A stretch of DNA of 64,000 nucleotides from contig NZ_WBSN01000008.1 in assembly GCF_009299475.1 (NCBI RefSeq), positions 1 to 64,000 of the forward strand, written 5' to 3'. Positions 23,836-32,815 of this stretch are shown here, piece after piece; positions within the stretch are counted from its first letter, which is position 1, and every line of letters starts with the position of its first letter. Both the position numbers and the translations under genes were made by a program. The stretch is from Bifidobacterium avesanii. Lineage in GTDB: Bacteria > Actinomycetota > Actinomycetes > Actinomycetales > Bifidobacteriaceae. The notes under the pieces are model-generated. The model had not been told where the DNA came from, did not search any database, and saw only the letters and a program-made list of their open reading frames with translations.

Positions 23836-25896
23836 ATGCCGAACGTCAAGAACGCCAAGGATTCGCAAGCCCCCCAAGCCGCGCAGGCCCCCGAGTGGGA
23901 AGTCGTCAACCGCGTGGTCTATCCCGTCAAGGACCAGGACCTCACCATGCCGCTCTACGTGGTCGAGTGGACCCGCCCGCATCTGACGGATGCCGTGTTC
24001 GACCCGCGCGTGGACATCCACCGGATCGACTTCCAATCCATGAACCCGTCCGGATTCCAGCGACTGGTGAACGAGAGCGTGGTGCCGCGCTCGAACGTCT
24101 CCGCGAAGGGCGTCTTCATCGTTGACGGCCGCAACAGCATGACCGTCCAACCGGGCAGGCACGTCTCGCTGTGCACGTTCTTCAACGCGTTTCCGGCGAG
24201 CTACTGGAAGCGCTGGACACGCATCGACGCGGTGCGGTTCACCGCGCGAGTCAAGGGCCGCGGCGAGATCACGGTGTTCAAGTCCAGCGGCCGCGGACTG
24301 TTCTCCCCCGTGCAGACCATCGCGGTCGACAGTGCCGAAAACTTCACCACCGTCGAAGCGGTCATCCCCATGACGGGCCTGATCGACGGCGGCTACTTCT
24401 GGTTCGACGCCGAGTCCGCCGACGATGCGCCGCTTACGGTCGAAGAAGCCTCCTGGGCCGCGCCGCGGGCCGCACGAACCGCCGATCACCCCACCAAGCT
24501 GTCCATCGCCATCACCACGTTCAACCGCGCGCCCTACTGCATGAACCAACTGCGCACCATCGCGGCGGAACAGTCGGTGCGCGAGCGCCTCGACACGATC
24601 TATTGCACGGATCAGGGCACCGATCTGGTGCAAAACCAGCCCGGGTTCGATGAGGTGAGCGAGGAGCTTGGCAGTCAGCTCACCTACATCCGGCAAGCCA
24701 ACATGGGCGGCTCCGGTGGCTTCTCCCGTGGCATGTACGAGACGGTCAGGGCGGGCCGCAGCGACTACGTGCTGCTGCTGGACGACGACGCGATCAGCGA
24801 GCCGGAGGCGATCGTGCGCGCGGTGCAGTTCTCCGACTACGTGCGCACGCCAATGCTCGTGGGCGGCGGCATGCTGCACCTCGACAACCGCACGGTGCTG
24901 TACACGCAGGGTGAGCGGTTCAACATGGCCACGATGTGGATGTACGGCTCGCAGGGTCTCGGCTACAACCACGACTTCGCCTCATCGCCGCTGCGCGACG
25001 CATCCGAACGCCACCGCCGCATCGACACGGACTACAACGGCTGGTGGATGTGCCTCATCCCCGCCGCCGTGATCCGCGACATCGGTCTGTCGCTGCCGGT
25101 GTTCATCAAGTTCGACGACATGGAGTACGCGATCCGCGCCCGCGAGCACGGGTACCCGAGCGTGTGCCTGCCCGGCGTCGCCGTGTGGCATCAGGCGTGG
25201 CACGACAAGGATCCCTCGCGCACATGGGAGGAGTACTTCTTCCAGCGCAACCGCTGGATCTGCGCGTTGCTGCACTGCCGCAAGCCGAGCCTGCGCTTCG
25301 CGTACGAGATGCTCTACGGCGACGTGAACGTGGGTCTGAAGTTCGTATACTCCGCGCTCAAGCTGCGGCACATGGGCCTCGTCGACATCATGAGGGGACC
25401 GGGCTACATCGTCGATTCCATGCCCGGCAAGCTCGCCGAGGTGCGCAAGGCCCGCGAGGGGTTCGCCGACACGACCGTCAGCAAGGACCAGTCCGACTTC
25501 CCCGAGCCGAAGCGCGAGTTCGTCTCCCGCGCCACGCCCAAGACCTCCCGCGCGGTGCAGCTCGACGGACTGAAGGCGATCGCCAAGGCCGTGGTCTCCC
25601 GCGGCGACGGCACGCACGACGAGACTCCGGACATCGCCATCCCCGCCAAGGACGCGATCTGGCGCTCGTTCGTGGGCGTCAACTCCGCGCTGGTGACATC
25701 CCCCGACGGCAACTCCGTCTCGTGGTGCCGTCGCGACAGCAAGCTGTACCGCCGCGAGCTGCGAGAAGGTCTGGCGCTTTCCCGCAGGCTGCTGCGCGAC
25801 TGGGAGCGCCTCAGCAAGGCCTATCGCAACTACGACATGGCCAGTATGAAGGTGTGGGAACGAGTCTTCGAGGAGACCAGCGCGGACAGGGATTAA
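23836..25896 (+). CDS. GlfT2-like galactofuranosyltransferase
   Basis: A 686-residue GT2-fold glycosyltransferase close to mycobacterial GlfT2 and its relatives. From about residue 216 it reads SIAITTFNRAPYC, then NMGGSGGFSRGMYE, the metal-binding LLLDDDA (about 313-319), RRIDTDYNGWWMC, FIKFDDMEYAIRAREHGYP and VWHQAWHDKDPS. The N-terminal 200 residues form the beta domain found in GlfT2. It would add galactofuranose from UDP-Galf to a surface galactan. No UDP-galactopyranose mutase is in the window. TATAAT (23823-23828) ends seven bases before the ATG at 23836 and there is no Shine-Dalgarno, so the mRNA is probably leaderless. An ATG at 23827 overlaps this hexamer. Confidence 0.88.
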   Translation: MPNVKNAKDSQAPQAAQAPEWEVVNRVVYPVKDQDLTMPLYVVEWTRPHLTDAVFDPRVDIHRIDFQSMNPSGFQRLVNESVVPRSNVSAKGVFIVDGRNSMTVQPGRHVSLCTFFNAFPASYWKRWTRIDAVRFTARVKGRGEITVFKSSGRGLFSPVQTIAVDSAENFTTVEAVIPMTGLIDGGYFWFDAESADDAPLTVEEASWAAPRAARTADHPTKLSIAITTFNRAPYCMNQLRTIAAEQSVRERLDTIYCTDQGTDLVQNQPGFDEVSEELGSQLTYIRQANMGGSGGFSRGMYETVRAGRSDYVLLLDDDAISEPEAIVRAVQFSDYVRTPMLVGGGMLHLDNRTVLYTQGERFNMATMWMYGSQGLGYNHDFASSPLRDASERHRRIDTDYNGWWMCLIPAAVIRDIGLSLPVFIKFDDMEYAIRAREHGYPSVCLPGVAVWHQAWHDKDPSRTWEEYFFQRNRWICALLHCRKPSLRFAYEMLYGDVNVGLKFVYSALKLRHMGLVDIMRGPGYIVDSMPGKLAEVRKAREGFADTTVSKDQSDFPEPKREFVSRATPKTSRAVQLDGLKAIAKAVVSRGDGTHDETPDIAIPAKDAIWRSFVGVNSALVTSPDGNSVSWCRRDSKLYRRELREGLALSRRLLRDWERLSKAYRNYDMASMKVWERVFEETSADRD

Positions 25897-25901
25897 AGCC
25901 T

Positions 25902-25958
25902 CATCCCATGGTTTCCTGCCTCATATATCGCAAAGATGATGCAGAAAACCATGGGATG
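25902..25958. terminator. Convergent hairpin between glfT2-like gene and wzt
   Basis: Arms 25902-25919 and 25941-25958 pair over 17 of 18 positions (CATCCCATGG / CCATGGGATG at the base). The 3' side also carries a direct repeat GATGATGCAGAAAA at 25935 and 25955, and CCTCAT / ATGAGG could extend an alternative stem. It probably serves both converging genes. Confidence 0.65.
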
Positions 25959-26075
25959 ATGCAGAAAATGAGGTAGAAAACACAAATGGGGAGTGGAATC
26001 CGGATGATTGCGCCGAATTCCACTCCCCCTGCAGTTTGATGCACAGTCTGATGCGATTGACGCCTCAGCCGCGGT

Positions 26076-27416
26076 TCACTCGGCCTCACCGGCGTTGATG
26101 CGCAGCTGGGCCAGCAGACCCGGATCCACAATCTCCACGCCGCTTTCCTCGGCGGTCGGCGTGATCGTCATCGCGCGGTCGCTCAGCAACGCGTAGTCGC
26201 GGTTGCGCTCGTCGCGGATCACGAAGGTGCAGGCGTTGTCGTCGATCGCCACGGCCACCAGATCGGTGTTGTTGGGGTCGACGGCGCTTTGCGTGCGCAG
26301 CGAGGTGAACAGGCGGAACTCGCCGTTGTTGAACAGGTTGAGCGGCATTTCGAAATGCACCGTCTGATGTCCGTGCTTGGTCATCTTGAACGTCTTGGCG
26401 CCCGTGTCGTACGTGATGCCGCCGCGCGCGATGTCGTGCAGGGCAATGGCCAGATAGAAGTCGCCCGGTTCGTCGTACTGGTATTCCACATCGAAGCGGA
26501 ACGTGTCGGAGCTTTTGCAGATGAGCGGCGAGACGTTGATCGTGCGCAGCAGCGGGCAGTGCTCGTTCAGGCCGTTCGGGTACAGGCCCTTCTGTTCCTC
26601 CTTGGCGCGCTGCTTCTCGGCCTTCTTCTGCTCGGCCTCGAGGTTGGCGAGCGTGTACTGGTCGGCCACGGACTCCTTGTCGCCGATGGCCGCGACCTCG
26701 CCGTCCTTGATCATCATGGCGCGCGTGCAGTATTTCTTGACCGATCCCATGTCGTGGGTCACGAGGATCACGGTCTTGGTCGGATCCTTGCGCACGTCGG
26801 TGAAGAACTGGTCGCACTTGCGCTGGAACGCCTCGTCGCCCACGGCGAGCACCTCGTCGAGCACGAGGATGTCGCCCTGCGCCTTGATGGCCACCGAGAA
26901 CGCAAGGCGCACCTGCATGCCGGACGAATAGTTCTTGAGCTTCTGGTCCATGAAGTCCTCAAGCTCGGCGAACTCGACGATGTCGTCGTACATCGCGTCG
27001 ATCTCCTCGTTGGTGAAGCCGAGGAGGCAGCCGTTGAGGTACACGTTCTCGCGGCCGGTGAGCTCCGGGTTGAAACCCACGCCCAGCTCGATGAACGGCA
27101 CGAGCTTGCCCTTGACGCTCACCGTGCCCTGATTCGGGTAGTAGATCTGCGAGATGATCTTGAGCAGCGTGGACTTGCCGCCGCCGTTGCGCCCCACGAT
27201 GCCGAAGAACTCGCCCTGATGCACCTGGAACGAGATGTCCTTGAGCACTTCCTGGGTCTTGTAGCCCTTGATGCCGCGCGTCCAGTTGATGAACGCCTGC
27301 TTCAGGCCGGTGGCCTGCTCGGTGGGCAGCTTGAAGTTCTTGTAGACGTGGTCCACGGAAAGGACCACGGGCTTGTCCTCGAACGTCATCGTCTTCGTCG
27401 TCATTTCCTCGCTCAT
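26076..27416 (-). CDS. wzt: Polysaccharide ABC exporter ATP-binding protein with C-terminal cargo domain
   Basis: A 446-residue ATPase of the Wzt/TagH type. Walker A GRNGGGKS is at 75-82, the family-typical signature YSSGM follows, and Walker B is ILVLDE. After about residue 245 a Lys/Glu-rich linker leads to a beta-sandwich like the Wzt C-terminal domain, which in some O-antigen exporters recognises the finished polymer. It overlaps the upstream permease stop by one base (TGATG), so the pair is co-translated. It would energise export of a surface glycan made by the neighbouring transferases. Confidence 0.9.
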   Translation of the reverse strand: MSEEMTTKTMTFEDKPVVLSVDHVYKNFKLPTEQATGLKQAFINWTRGIKGYKTQEVLKDISFQVHQGEFFGIVGRNGGGKSTLLKIISQIYYPNQGTVSVKGKLVPFIELGVGFNPELTGRENVYLNGCLLGFTNEEIDAMYDDIVEFAELEDFMDQKLKNYSSGMQVRLAFSVAIKAQGDILVLDEVLAVGDEAFQRKCDQFFTDVRKDPTKTVILVTHDMGSVKKYCTRAMMIKDGEVAAIGDKESVADQYTLANLEAEQKKAEKQRAKEEQKGLYPNGLNEHCPLLRTINVSPLICKSSDTFRFDVEYQYDEPGDFYLAIALHDIARGGITYDTGAKTFKMTKHGHQTVHFEMPLNLFNNGEFRLFTSLRTQSAVDPNNTDLVAVAIDDNACTFVIRDERNRDYALLSDRAMTITPTAEESGVEIVDPGLLAQLRINAGEAE

Positions 27417-28249
27417 CACATGACCTCCGCGAACTTCTTGCTGTTCCTGCGGAACACGTACACGCCCACCACGATCAGCACCACGGTCAGCACGATCGGG
27501 AACAGGCGGGGGATCCAGCCGCCGAACTGGTTCCACACGGTCGGCTGGGTGGCCGGCGCGATGAAGTTGTGGCGGATGTCCTGAATGGACTGGGCGATCG
27601 GGTTGAGCAGCTCCAAGCGCGCAAACTTGCCGATCTCGCCGCCCTTCTCCTGCGCGTAGCTCAGCGGGTAGATGATCGGCATGCCGTAGAAGATGATCTG
27701 CTGGAGCACTTCCCAGATGTGCGCGATGTCGCGGTAGTAGGCGTACATGGTGCTGAAGATCAGGCCGAAGGCGAGCGCCAGCACCCACAGCTGGAACACG
27801 TTCAGGGGCAGCAGGAGCACGCGCCACGTGAACTGCACGTGGTTGAAGAACGCGAAGACGAGTACCACCACGTAGTTGATGCCGAGGCTGATCATGGAGC
27901 CCAACGTGGCGGAGACCACCACGATGTAGTTCGGGAAGTGGATCTTGCGCAGCAGGTCGCCGCGGTCCACGATCGAATGCAGGGCGATCGACGTGGCCTC
28001 GCCGAAGAAGTTCCACGAGCAGATGCCGAGCAGCAGCACCACCGGGTAGGTGGGCGTACCGTCCGTCATGCGCAGGAACTTGCCGAACACCACGTACATC
28101 ACGGCGAACAGCATGAGGGGCTTGAGCACGGACCACGCCACGCCCAGGAACGAGCCCTGGTAGCGCAGTTTGAAATCGGTCTTCACCAGTCCGCGAAGGA
28201 TTGTGAGCCCGTAGCTGTATCGATCGCGCAGTTGTTCTATCGCCTTCAT
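27416..28249 (-). CDS. wzm: Polysaccharide ABC exporter permease
   Basis: A 277-residue ABC-2 type permease of the Wzm/TagG family with six predicted helices. Typical features are the N-terminal DFKLRYQGSFLGVAWSVLKP segment and the periplasm-facing YYRDIAHIWEVLQQ. Together with Wzt it moves undecaprenyl-linked or similar glycans across the membrane. The ATG at 28249 is preferred over the GTG at 28252: GATAAT (28262-28257) ends seven bases before it and no Shine-Dalgarno is seen, consistent with a leaderless mRNA. It is divergent from the next glycosyltransferase gene. Confidence 0.9.
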   Translation of the reverse strand: MKAIEQLRDRYSYGLTILRGLVKTDFKLRYQGSFLGVAWSVLKPLMLFAVMYVVFGKFLRMTDGTPTYPVVLLLGICSWNFFGEATSIALHSIVDRGDLLRKIHFPNYIVVVSATLGSMISLGINYVVVLVFAFFNHVQFTWRVLLLPLNVFQLWVLALAFGLIFSTMYAYYRDIAHIWEVLQQIIFYGMPIIYPLSYAQEKGGEIGKFARLELLNPIAQSIQDIRHNFIAPATQPTVWNQFGGWIPRLFPIVLTVVLIVVGVYVFRRNSKKFAEVM

Positions 28250-28332
28250 CACGGGGATTATCCTATCAGCGCCGCCCCATATCAGCGAATTCGCCGCATT
28301 GCGTCTCCACCGCCGCTGATAGAATTCTGCCC

Positions 28333-30555
28333 ATGCCGAAACTTTCCATCATTGTGCCGATCTACAATACCGAGGCTTTTCTGAGGCAGTGCCTCGACTC
28401 CATCAAGAACCAGACCTTCACGGATTGGGAGTGCCTGCTGTTCTCCGACGGCAGCAAGGACCACTCCATTGACATCATGAAGGAATTCGCCGCCGCGGAC
28501 GACCGCTTCAAGGTGATCGAGAAGCAGAACGAAGGCTACGGCGCCACCTGCAACCGCGGTCTCAACATGGCCACCGGCGAATGGGTCGCCATCGTGGAGC
28601 CGGACGACTTCCTCGACCCGAACATGTACCGCCGACTGCTCTCGCGCACGTCGTCGCCGAACGGCAACCTCGACATCGTCAAGGGCGCCTATTGGGAGTA
28701 TTACGACGCCAACGGCAAGTATGAGGAGGCGCTGCTTTCCCCCAACCTGTCGAACTTCATGCCCAAGCGCCGCTGCGAGTTCAGCCTCGAGGAGTTCCCG
28801 GCCCCCTTCTACCACCATCCGTCCATCTGGTCCGCCGTCTACCGCCGTGCGTTCCTCGACGGCGACAACAAGAACGGCATGAAAATCCGCTTCAAGGAGG
28901 TTCCGGGCGCCGGTTGGACCGACAACCCGTTCTTCGCGCAGACCATGGTGCTCGCCGACCGCATCGCGTGGATGCCTGGCCGTTACTATTACTACCGCCA
29001 GACCAATCCGGGCGCCTCGGTGTTCCTCAAGGACTACCACCTGCCGTTCGACCGGCTGCGCGAAATGCGCGAGTTCCTCGAATCCCAGCACGTGTCCAAG
29101 GAGATCATGCGCGCCTTCTACTCGCGCGAATTCGACTACGTCACATCCGTGATCGGCGAGTTCGGCTACACGGACAAGGGCTCGGACATCCGCGCGCTCA
29201 TCCATGAGGTGTTCGCCTCGATGGACCGCAAGGAGGTCTTCCTCATGGAGGGCCTGCGCCCGGAGTTCCTCGACTATTACATGGACTTCATGGGCGACTC
29301 CTACGACGTGCATGAGCATGACGCCGAGGAACACCCGGACCTGTCCATCGTGCTGCTCATGAAGGACGCCCGTTCGTGGATCGTGGACACGCTCGAGGCG
29401 TTCACCAAGTACTCCAAGCTCAAGTGCGAGTTCATCATCGCGGACGGCGGCTCCTCCGACAGCACCATGACGGTGGCGCGCGAGTTCGCCAAGAAGGACC
29501 ATCGCTTCGTCATCGCCGGCGGCCCGGACGACGGGGACCGCTCCATCACCAGCCGCGCACGTGACGCCATCGGCTTGGCCCGCGGCGCGTACACGATCTT
29601 CGTGCCGTCCAACTTCATCATCAGCGAGGACATGCTCGTGGCCGCCTGCTCCGGCGCGGAGAAGGCGAACGCCGACGTGGTCCTGCTGGACGCGGGCAGC
29701 GTGCACTACGACTATCTGGCGGAGAAGCTCATCGACCGCGGCGTCGACCCGGAGTACTTCATCGACCGCGCCGACCGCGAGCACGGAGCCATGTACGGCC
29801 CGTTCCAGGCGGGAGAGCTCAACGACACCGCGCTCATGTTCGATTGGGACTACGGCTGGCGCAAGCTGTTCCGCACCGACTTCCTGCGCGACAAGGGCAT
29901 TGCCGCCGGCCCGCACGACATCGCGGACAACATGTACGAGTTCGGCGCACGCGCCCTGCTGGCCGCACAGTCGCTGTACGTGCTGGACCTCAAGTTCGAC
30001 TGGGGCATCGACAACACCAAGCGTCAGCGCGTGGGCTCCGCGTTCTGGCTGAGCCTGGTCAAGAACATCCCGTACACGAGCCAGCCCCAAGCCGACATCG
30101 ACTCGGTGCTGTCCACCGGCGAGTGGCTCAGGGAGACCGGCGCGTACGGCGAATACGAGAAGGGCTACCTCAACGCCCTGCTCAGCAGCTTCATGTACGG
30201 CCTGCGTTCGCGCTACACGCCCGAGGGCATTCAGGCCTATCTGAACGCCTATAAGGACAAGGTCAGCGGCATGCTGGACATCAAGAGCCGCGGCGCCCTG
30301 TACTTCGACGACACGGACGCGTTCAACGACTTCCAGAAGATCACGCTCGGCGGTTCGCTGGACCTGTGGCTCGAGGAGCGCGCGCTACGCGACGAGGACG
30401 GCCTGTTCGACCGCGACAAGCGCATCCGCGACTACGAGAACTCCGCCCGTCTCAAGGCCGGCACCGCGATCATCGCCGCCGCCAAGAAGCTCTCGCCGTC
30501 CTGGTTCGTGGCCAAGGCACAGGAGAAGGCGCATATGATGAAGCGCACGCGCTGA
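28333..30555 (+). CDS. Two-domain GT2 glycosyltransferase
   Basis: A 740-residue protein with two family-2 glycosyltransferase domains. The first begins at residue 4 (LSIIVPIYNTEAFLRQCLDS), with EGYGATCNRGLN and the metal site EPDDF (about 95-99). The second begins near 337 (LSIVLLMKDA), with IIADGGSSDST and a weaker FVPSNF where a DXD is expected, so it may be a degenerate or structural domain. Sugar specificity is unknown. TAGAAT (28320-28325) ends seven bases before the ATG and no Shine-Dalgarno is present. It is divergent from wzm and probably builds the same polymer. Confidence 0.87.
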   Translation: MPKLSIIVPIYNTEAFLRQCLDSIKNQTFTDWECLLFSDGSKDHSIDIMKEFAAADDRFKVIEKQNEGYGATCNRGLNMATGEWVAIVEPDDFLDPNMYRRLLSRTSSPNGNLDIVKGAYWEYYDANGKYEEALLSPNLSNFMPKRRCEFSLEEFPAPFYHHPSIWSAVYRRAFLDGDNKNGMKIRFKEVPGAGWTDNPFFAQTMVLADRIAWMPGRYYYYRQTNPGASVFLKDYHLPFDRLREMREFLESQHVSKEIMRAFYSREFDYVTSVIGEFGYTDKGSDIRALIHEVFASMDRKEVFLMEGLRPEFLDYYMDFMGDSYDVHEHDAEEHPDLSIVLLMKDARSWIVDTLEAFTKYSKLKCEFIIADGGSSDSTMTVAREFAKKDHRFVIAGGPDDGDRSITSRARDAIGLARGAYTIFVPSNFIISEDMLVAACSGAEKANADVVLLDAGSVHYDYLAEKLIDRGVDPEYFIDRADREHGAMYGPFQAGELNDTALMFDWDYGWRKLFRTDFLRDKGIAAGPHDIADNMYEFGARALLAAQSLYVLDLKFDWGIDNTKRQRVGSAFWLSLVKNIPYTSQPQADIDSVLSTGEWLRETGAYGEYEKGYLNALLSSFMYGLRSRYTPEGIQAYLNAYKDKVSGMLDIKSRGALYFDDTDAFNDFQKITLGGSLDLWLEERALRDEDGLFDRDKRIRDYENSARLKAGTAIIAAAKKLSPSWFVAKAQEKAHMMKRTR

Positions 30556-30581
30556 TTCATTTACGAATACGCGCTGCACCA

Positions 30582-30633
30582 ACACGGAAACGGGGTTGCC
30601 GCACATGAATGTGCGGCAACCCCGTTTCCGTGT
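30582..30633. terminator. Perfect 25-bp-stem convergent terminator
   Basis: Bases 30582-30606 and 30609-30633 are exact reverse complements with only GA between them, centred on ACATGAATGT. The stem lies between convergent genes and can stop transcription both ways. There is no strong U tract on either side. Confidence 0.75.
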
Positions 30634-30647
30634 CCCGGTACGTTGTC

Positions 30648-32792
30648 TCAAAATGCCATGAACATGTTGGAGAAAATAAAATACAGCTGCGGACGTGTGT
30701 CGATCAGACTGTAATAGCGGTTCTCCATGAACAGCATGAGGAGCTGAACGATGAGGGAAAGCACCAGCAGCGCCATGAAGCAGCGGAACGTCAGGCGTGA
30801 AACCTGTGCGCGTGACACCTCTTCGCTTTCCACGCCTTCAACAGCACCATCGCGAACGCTGCGCTGGGTGTCCGCATCGATCCGGTACATAACGAAAACA
30901 GTCGGGATCATGAACAGCCACGCGAAATCCGTGTAGTACCGCCAGCTCGATCCGCCCAGCATCCCGTCCGCGGCCAGCACGGCCAAAGCGCAGGCCAGAG
31001 CAAGCCACGACAGAGCCAGCGGAGTGCGGTCCTCCAACCGCTTCAATTGCATGATCAGTGCCGCCGCCAACATGAAGGGTGCAATCATGAGGATGCCGCC
31101 GGGCAGGGGCTCCGTGGGCACCCATGTACGGTACGTGGCCACCTCGGCCGAGAAGAACGGGAAATAGCCGGTGAAGTTCAACGGCTGCAACAGATAATAG
31201 AAGACCATCGGGAGCAAGCTGGTCCATGAGATGACCGGTGAAGTCGCATCGAAGCCGGTGAGATTGTACTGACTGCCAAATGCCAGAGGATTGCCGAAGC
31301 GCATCTGGTTGTATGCCAGAATCGGAATGAAGACCAGCAAGAACGGCAACAGAGCGGCAAGCGTAGCCTTCCATCCCCGAACGGACAGCAGCAGACGATC
31401 CCTCACCAGTTCAGTCCAGAACAGCGGGATCGAGAGCAATGCCACGAGGATGAATTGGGGTCGACAGCCCAGATTGCAGGCAATGCACAGACTGCCCAGT
31501 GCAACCCAGCCCGAGGATAGACGTCCCGGAACGCGTTTGGCTCGCAACCACGCCCATAGACCGGTCAGGCTGAAGGCCAGCGACGCCATGACCGGCACGG
31601 CGTAAAAATTCGGCGAGAACATCTGACACAGCATGTTGGAGCCCAGAACGAACGCCAGCGATAGTGCAGTGGTCATACCGATGCTGGCAGTGCCCTTGAA
31701 CCAAGCACGGGCGACGCGCACCAGCAGCAGGTTCAGCGCGATCACGGAGATCATGGCGAACAGCCACACCACATACGTGGTGGGTAGCATCCGTCCGCGC
31801 AGCAACTGATAGGGAACAAACACCAACACGGCCGGGATGACGCCGAAATATGAGTAGTATTTGCCGCCATAGTAAGCGTAATCCCAGTAGATGGGACCGT
31901 CGCCGTTTGCGATGGCGGCGTAACGGGTTGCCGGACTGTACGGATTACTCAACTGACTAAGCCCGTCGGAAACCGGAATATCCAGATACGCACGTCCATG
32001 AAGCAACGATTCGGCGAGATGACCATACTGATCCCAGTCCACGGTATGGCCACCCACACCGGTCGTCACGCCACGGTACCCATGAATGCCGTTGCCGGCA
32101 AACATCCAGATCGCCGTCAGCACGAGCATTTCCGCCATGGTCAGACCGGCCATCCACACCCATTGCCGCCATTGCGACTGACCGCCGTCCTGCAATCGCC
32201 ATGCAAACAGTTCGGACTTCGGACGCAACAGCACGGCAAGCCACAACAGACCGATCACCAGCGCCACACGCACCGAATTGATGCGGAACGGCACTTGCGG
32301 ATTAACGGTGATGTCGGTGATCGGAATGTTGTCGCCCACGTTCTTGGGCTGCAGCAGCAGCTTGACGATGCGGGATTTGCCGCCGACCTTGACGTAGCCG
32401 GATGTCGGCGACACGGGCGCGTAGTGAATCGATCTGCTGCCGGAGTAATAGCCGGAATCCGTCTCCTGCTGAGTGGACAGCAGGAAGGAAATGGTCTCAT
32501 TGCCGAACTGCGCGGCATTGTCCGTGCTCAACAGCAGGTAGTCGATGTCCTCGTCGGAGGTCACTTCCAAGTAGGTGTTGCCGCTGAACGCCGTAACGTC
32601 ATACGTGCCGTCGGCGCGGGGATCCAAATCGGCCCCCACATCAATCGTCGCGGCCTGACCGACGTTGCCGCGAGTATTCCAATAGGGAGCGTTGAAGACG
32701 CCGACCTCCAACAGTCCGGCCAAAAGCACCGCCACCAGCATGAGGACCGTCGTCATCGATCGACGGCTGTGTTTCATGAGCTTCGTTTCCAT
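30648..32792 (-). CDS. Polytopic membrane protein, GT-C-like, paralog of the next gene
   Basis: A 714-residue protein: one N-terminal helix (about 13-32), an extracytoplasmic beta-rich domain of some 140 residues, then about eleven helices. After the third helix lies DWDQYGHLAESLLHGRAYL, and further on PIYWDYAYYGGKYYSYFGV. Acidic residues in the first large outer loop are typical of GT-C transferases that use lipid-linked sugars, but no family is certain. It shares layout and the YYSYFGVIPA motif with the upstream gene, 23 bases away. GGGAGGTGA precedes the ATG. A role in surface glycan decoration is inferred from context. Confidence 0.72.
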   Translation of the reverse strand: METKLMKHSRRSMTTVLMLVAVLLAGLLEVGVFNAPYWNTRGNVGQAATIDVGADLDPRADGTYDVTAFSGNTYLEVTSDEDIDYLLLSTDNAAQFGNETISFLLSTQQETDSGYYSGSRSIHYAPVSPTSGYVKVGGKSRIVKLLLQPKNVGDNIPITDITVNPQVPFRINSVRVALVIGLLWLAVLLRPKSELFAWRLQDGGQSQWRQWVWMAGLTMAEMLVLTAIWMFAGNGIHGYRGVTTGVGGHTVDWDQYGHLAESLLHGRAYLDIPVSDGLSQLSNPYSPATRYAAIANGDGPIYWDYAYYGGKYYSYFGVIPAVLVFVPYQLLRGRMLPTTYVVWLFAMISVIALNLLLVRVARAWFKGTASIGMTTALSLAFVLGSNMLCQMFSPNFYAVPVMASLAFSLTGLWAWLRAKRVPGRLSSGWVALGSLCIACNLGCRPQFILVALLSIPLFWTELVRDRLLLSVRGWKATLAALLPFLLVFIPILAYNQMRFGNPLAFGSQYNLTGFDATSPVISWTSLLPMVFYYLLQPLNFTGYFPFFSAEVATYRTWVPTEPLPGGILMIAPFMLAAALIMQLKRLEDRTPLALSWLALACALAVLAADGMLGGSSWRYYTDFAWLFMIPTVFVMYRIDADTQRSVRDGAVEGVESEEVSRAQVSRLTFRCFMALLVLSLIVQLLMLFMENRYYSLIDTRPQLYFIFSNMFMAF

Positions 32793-32815
32793 ATCGTACC
32801 GTCACCTCCCGCACA

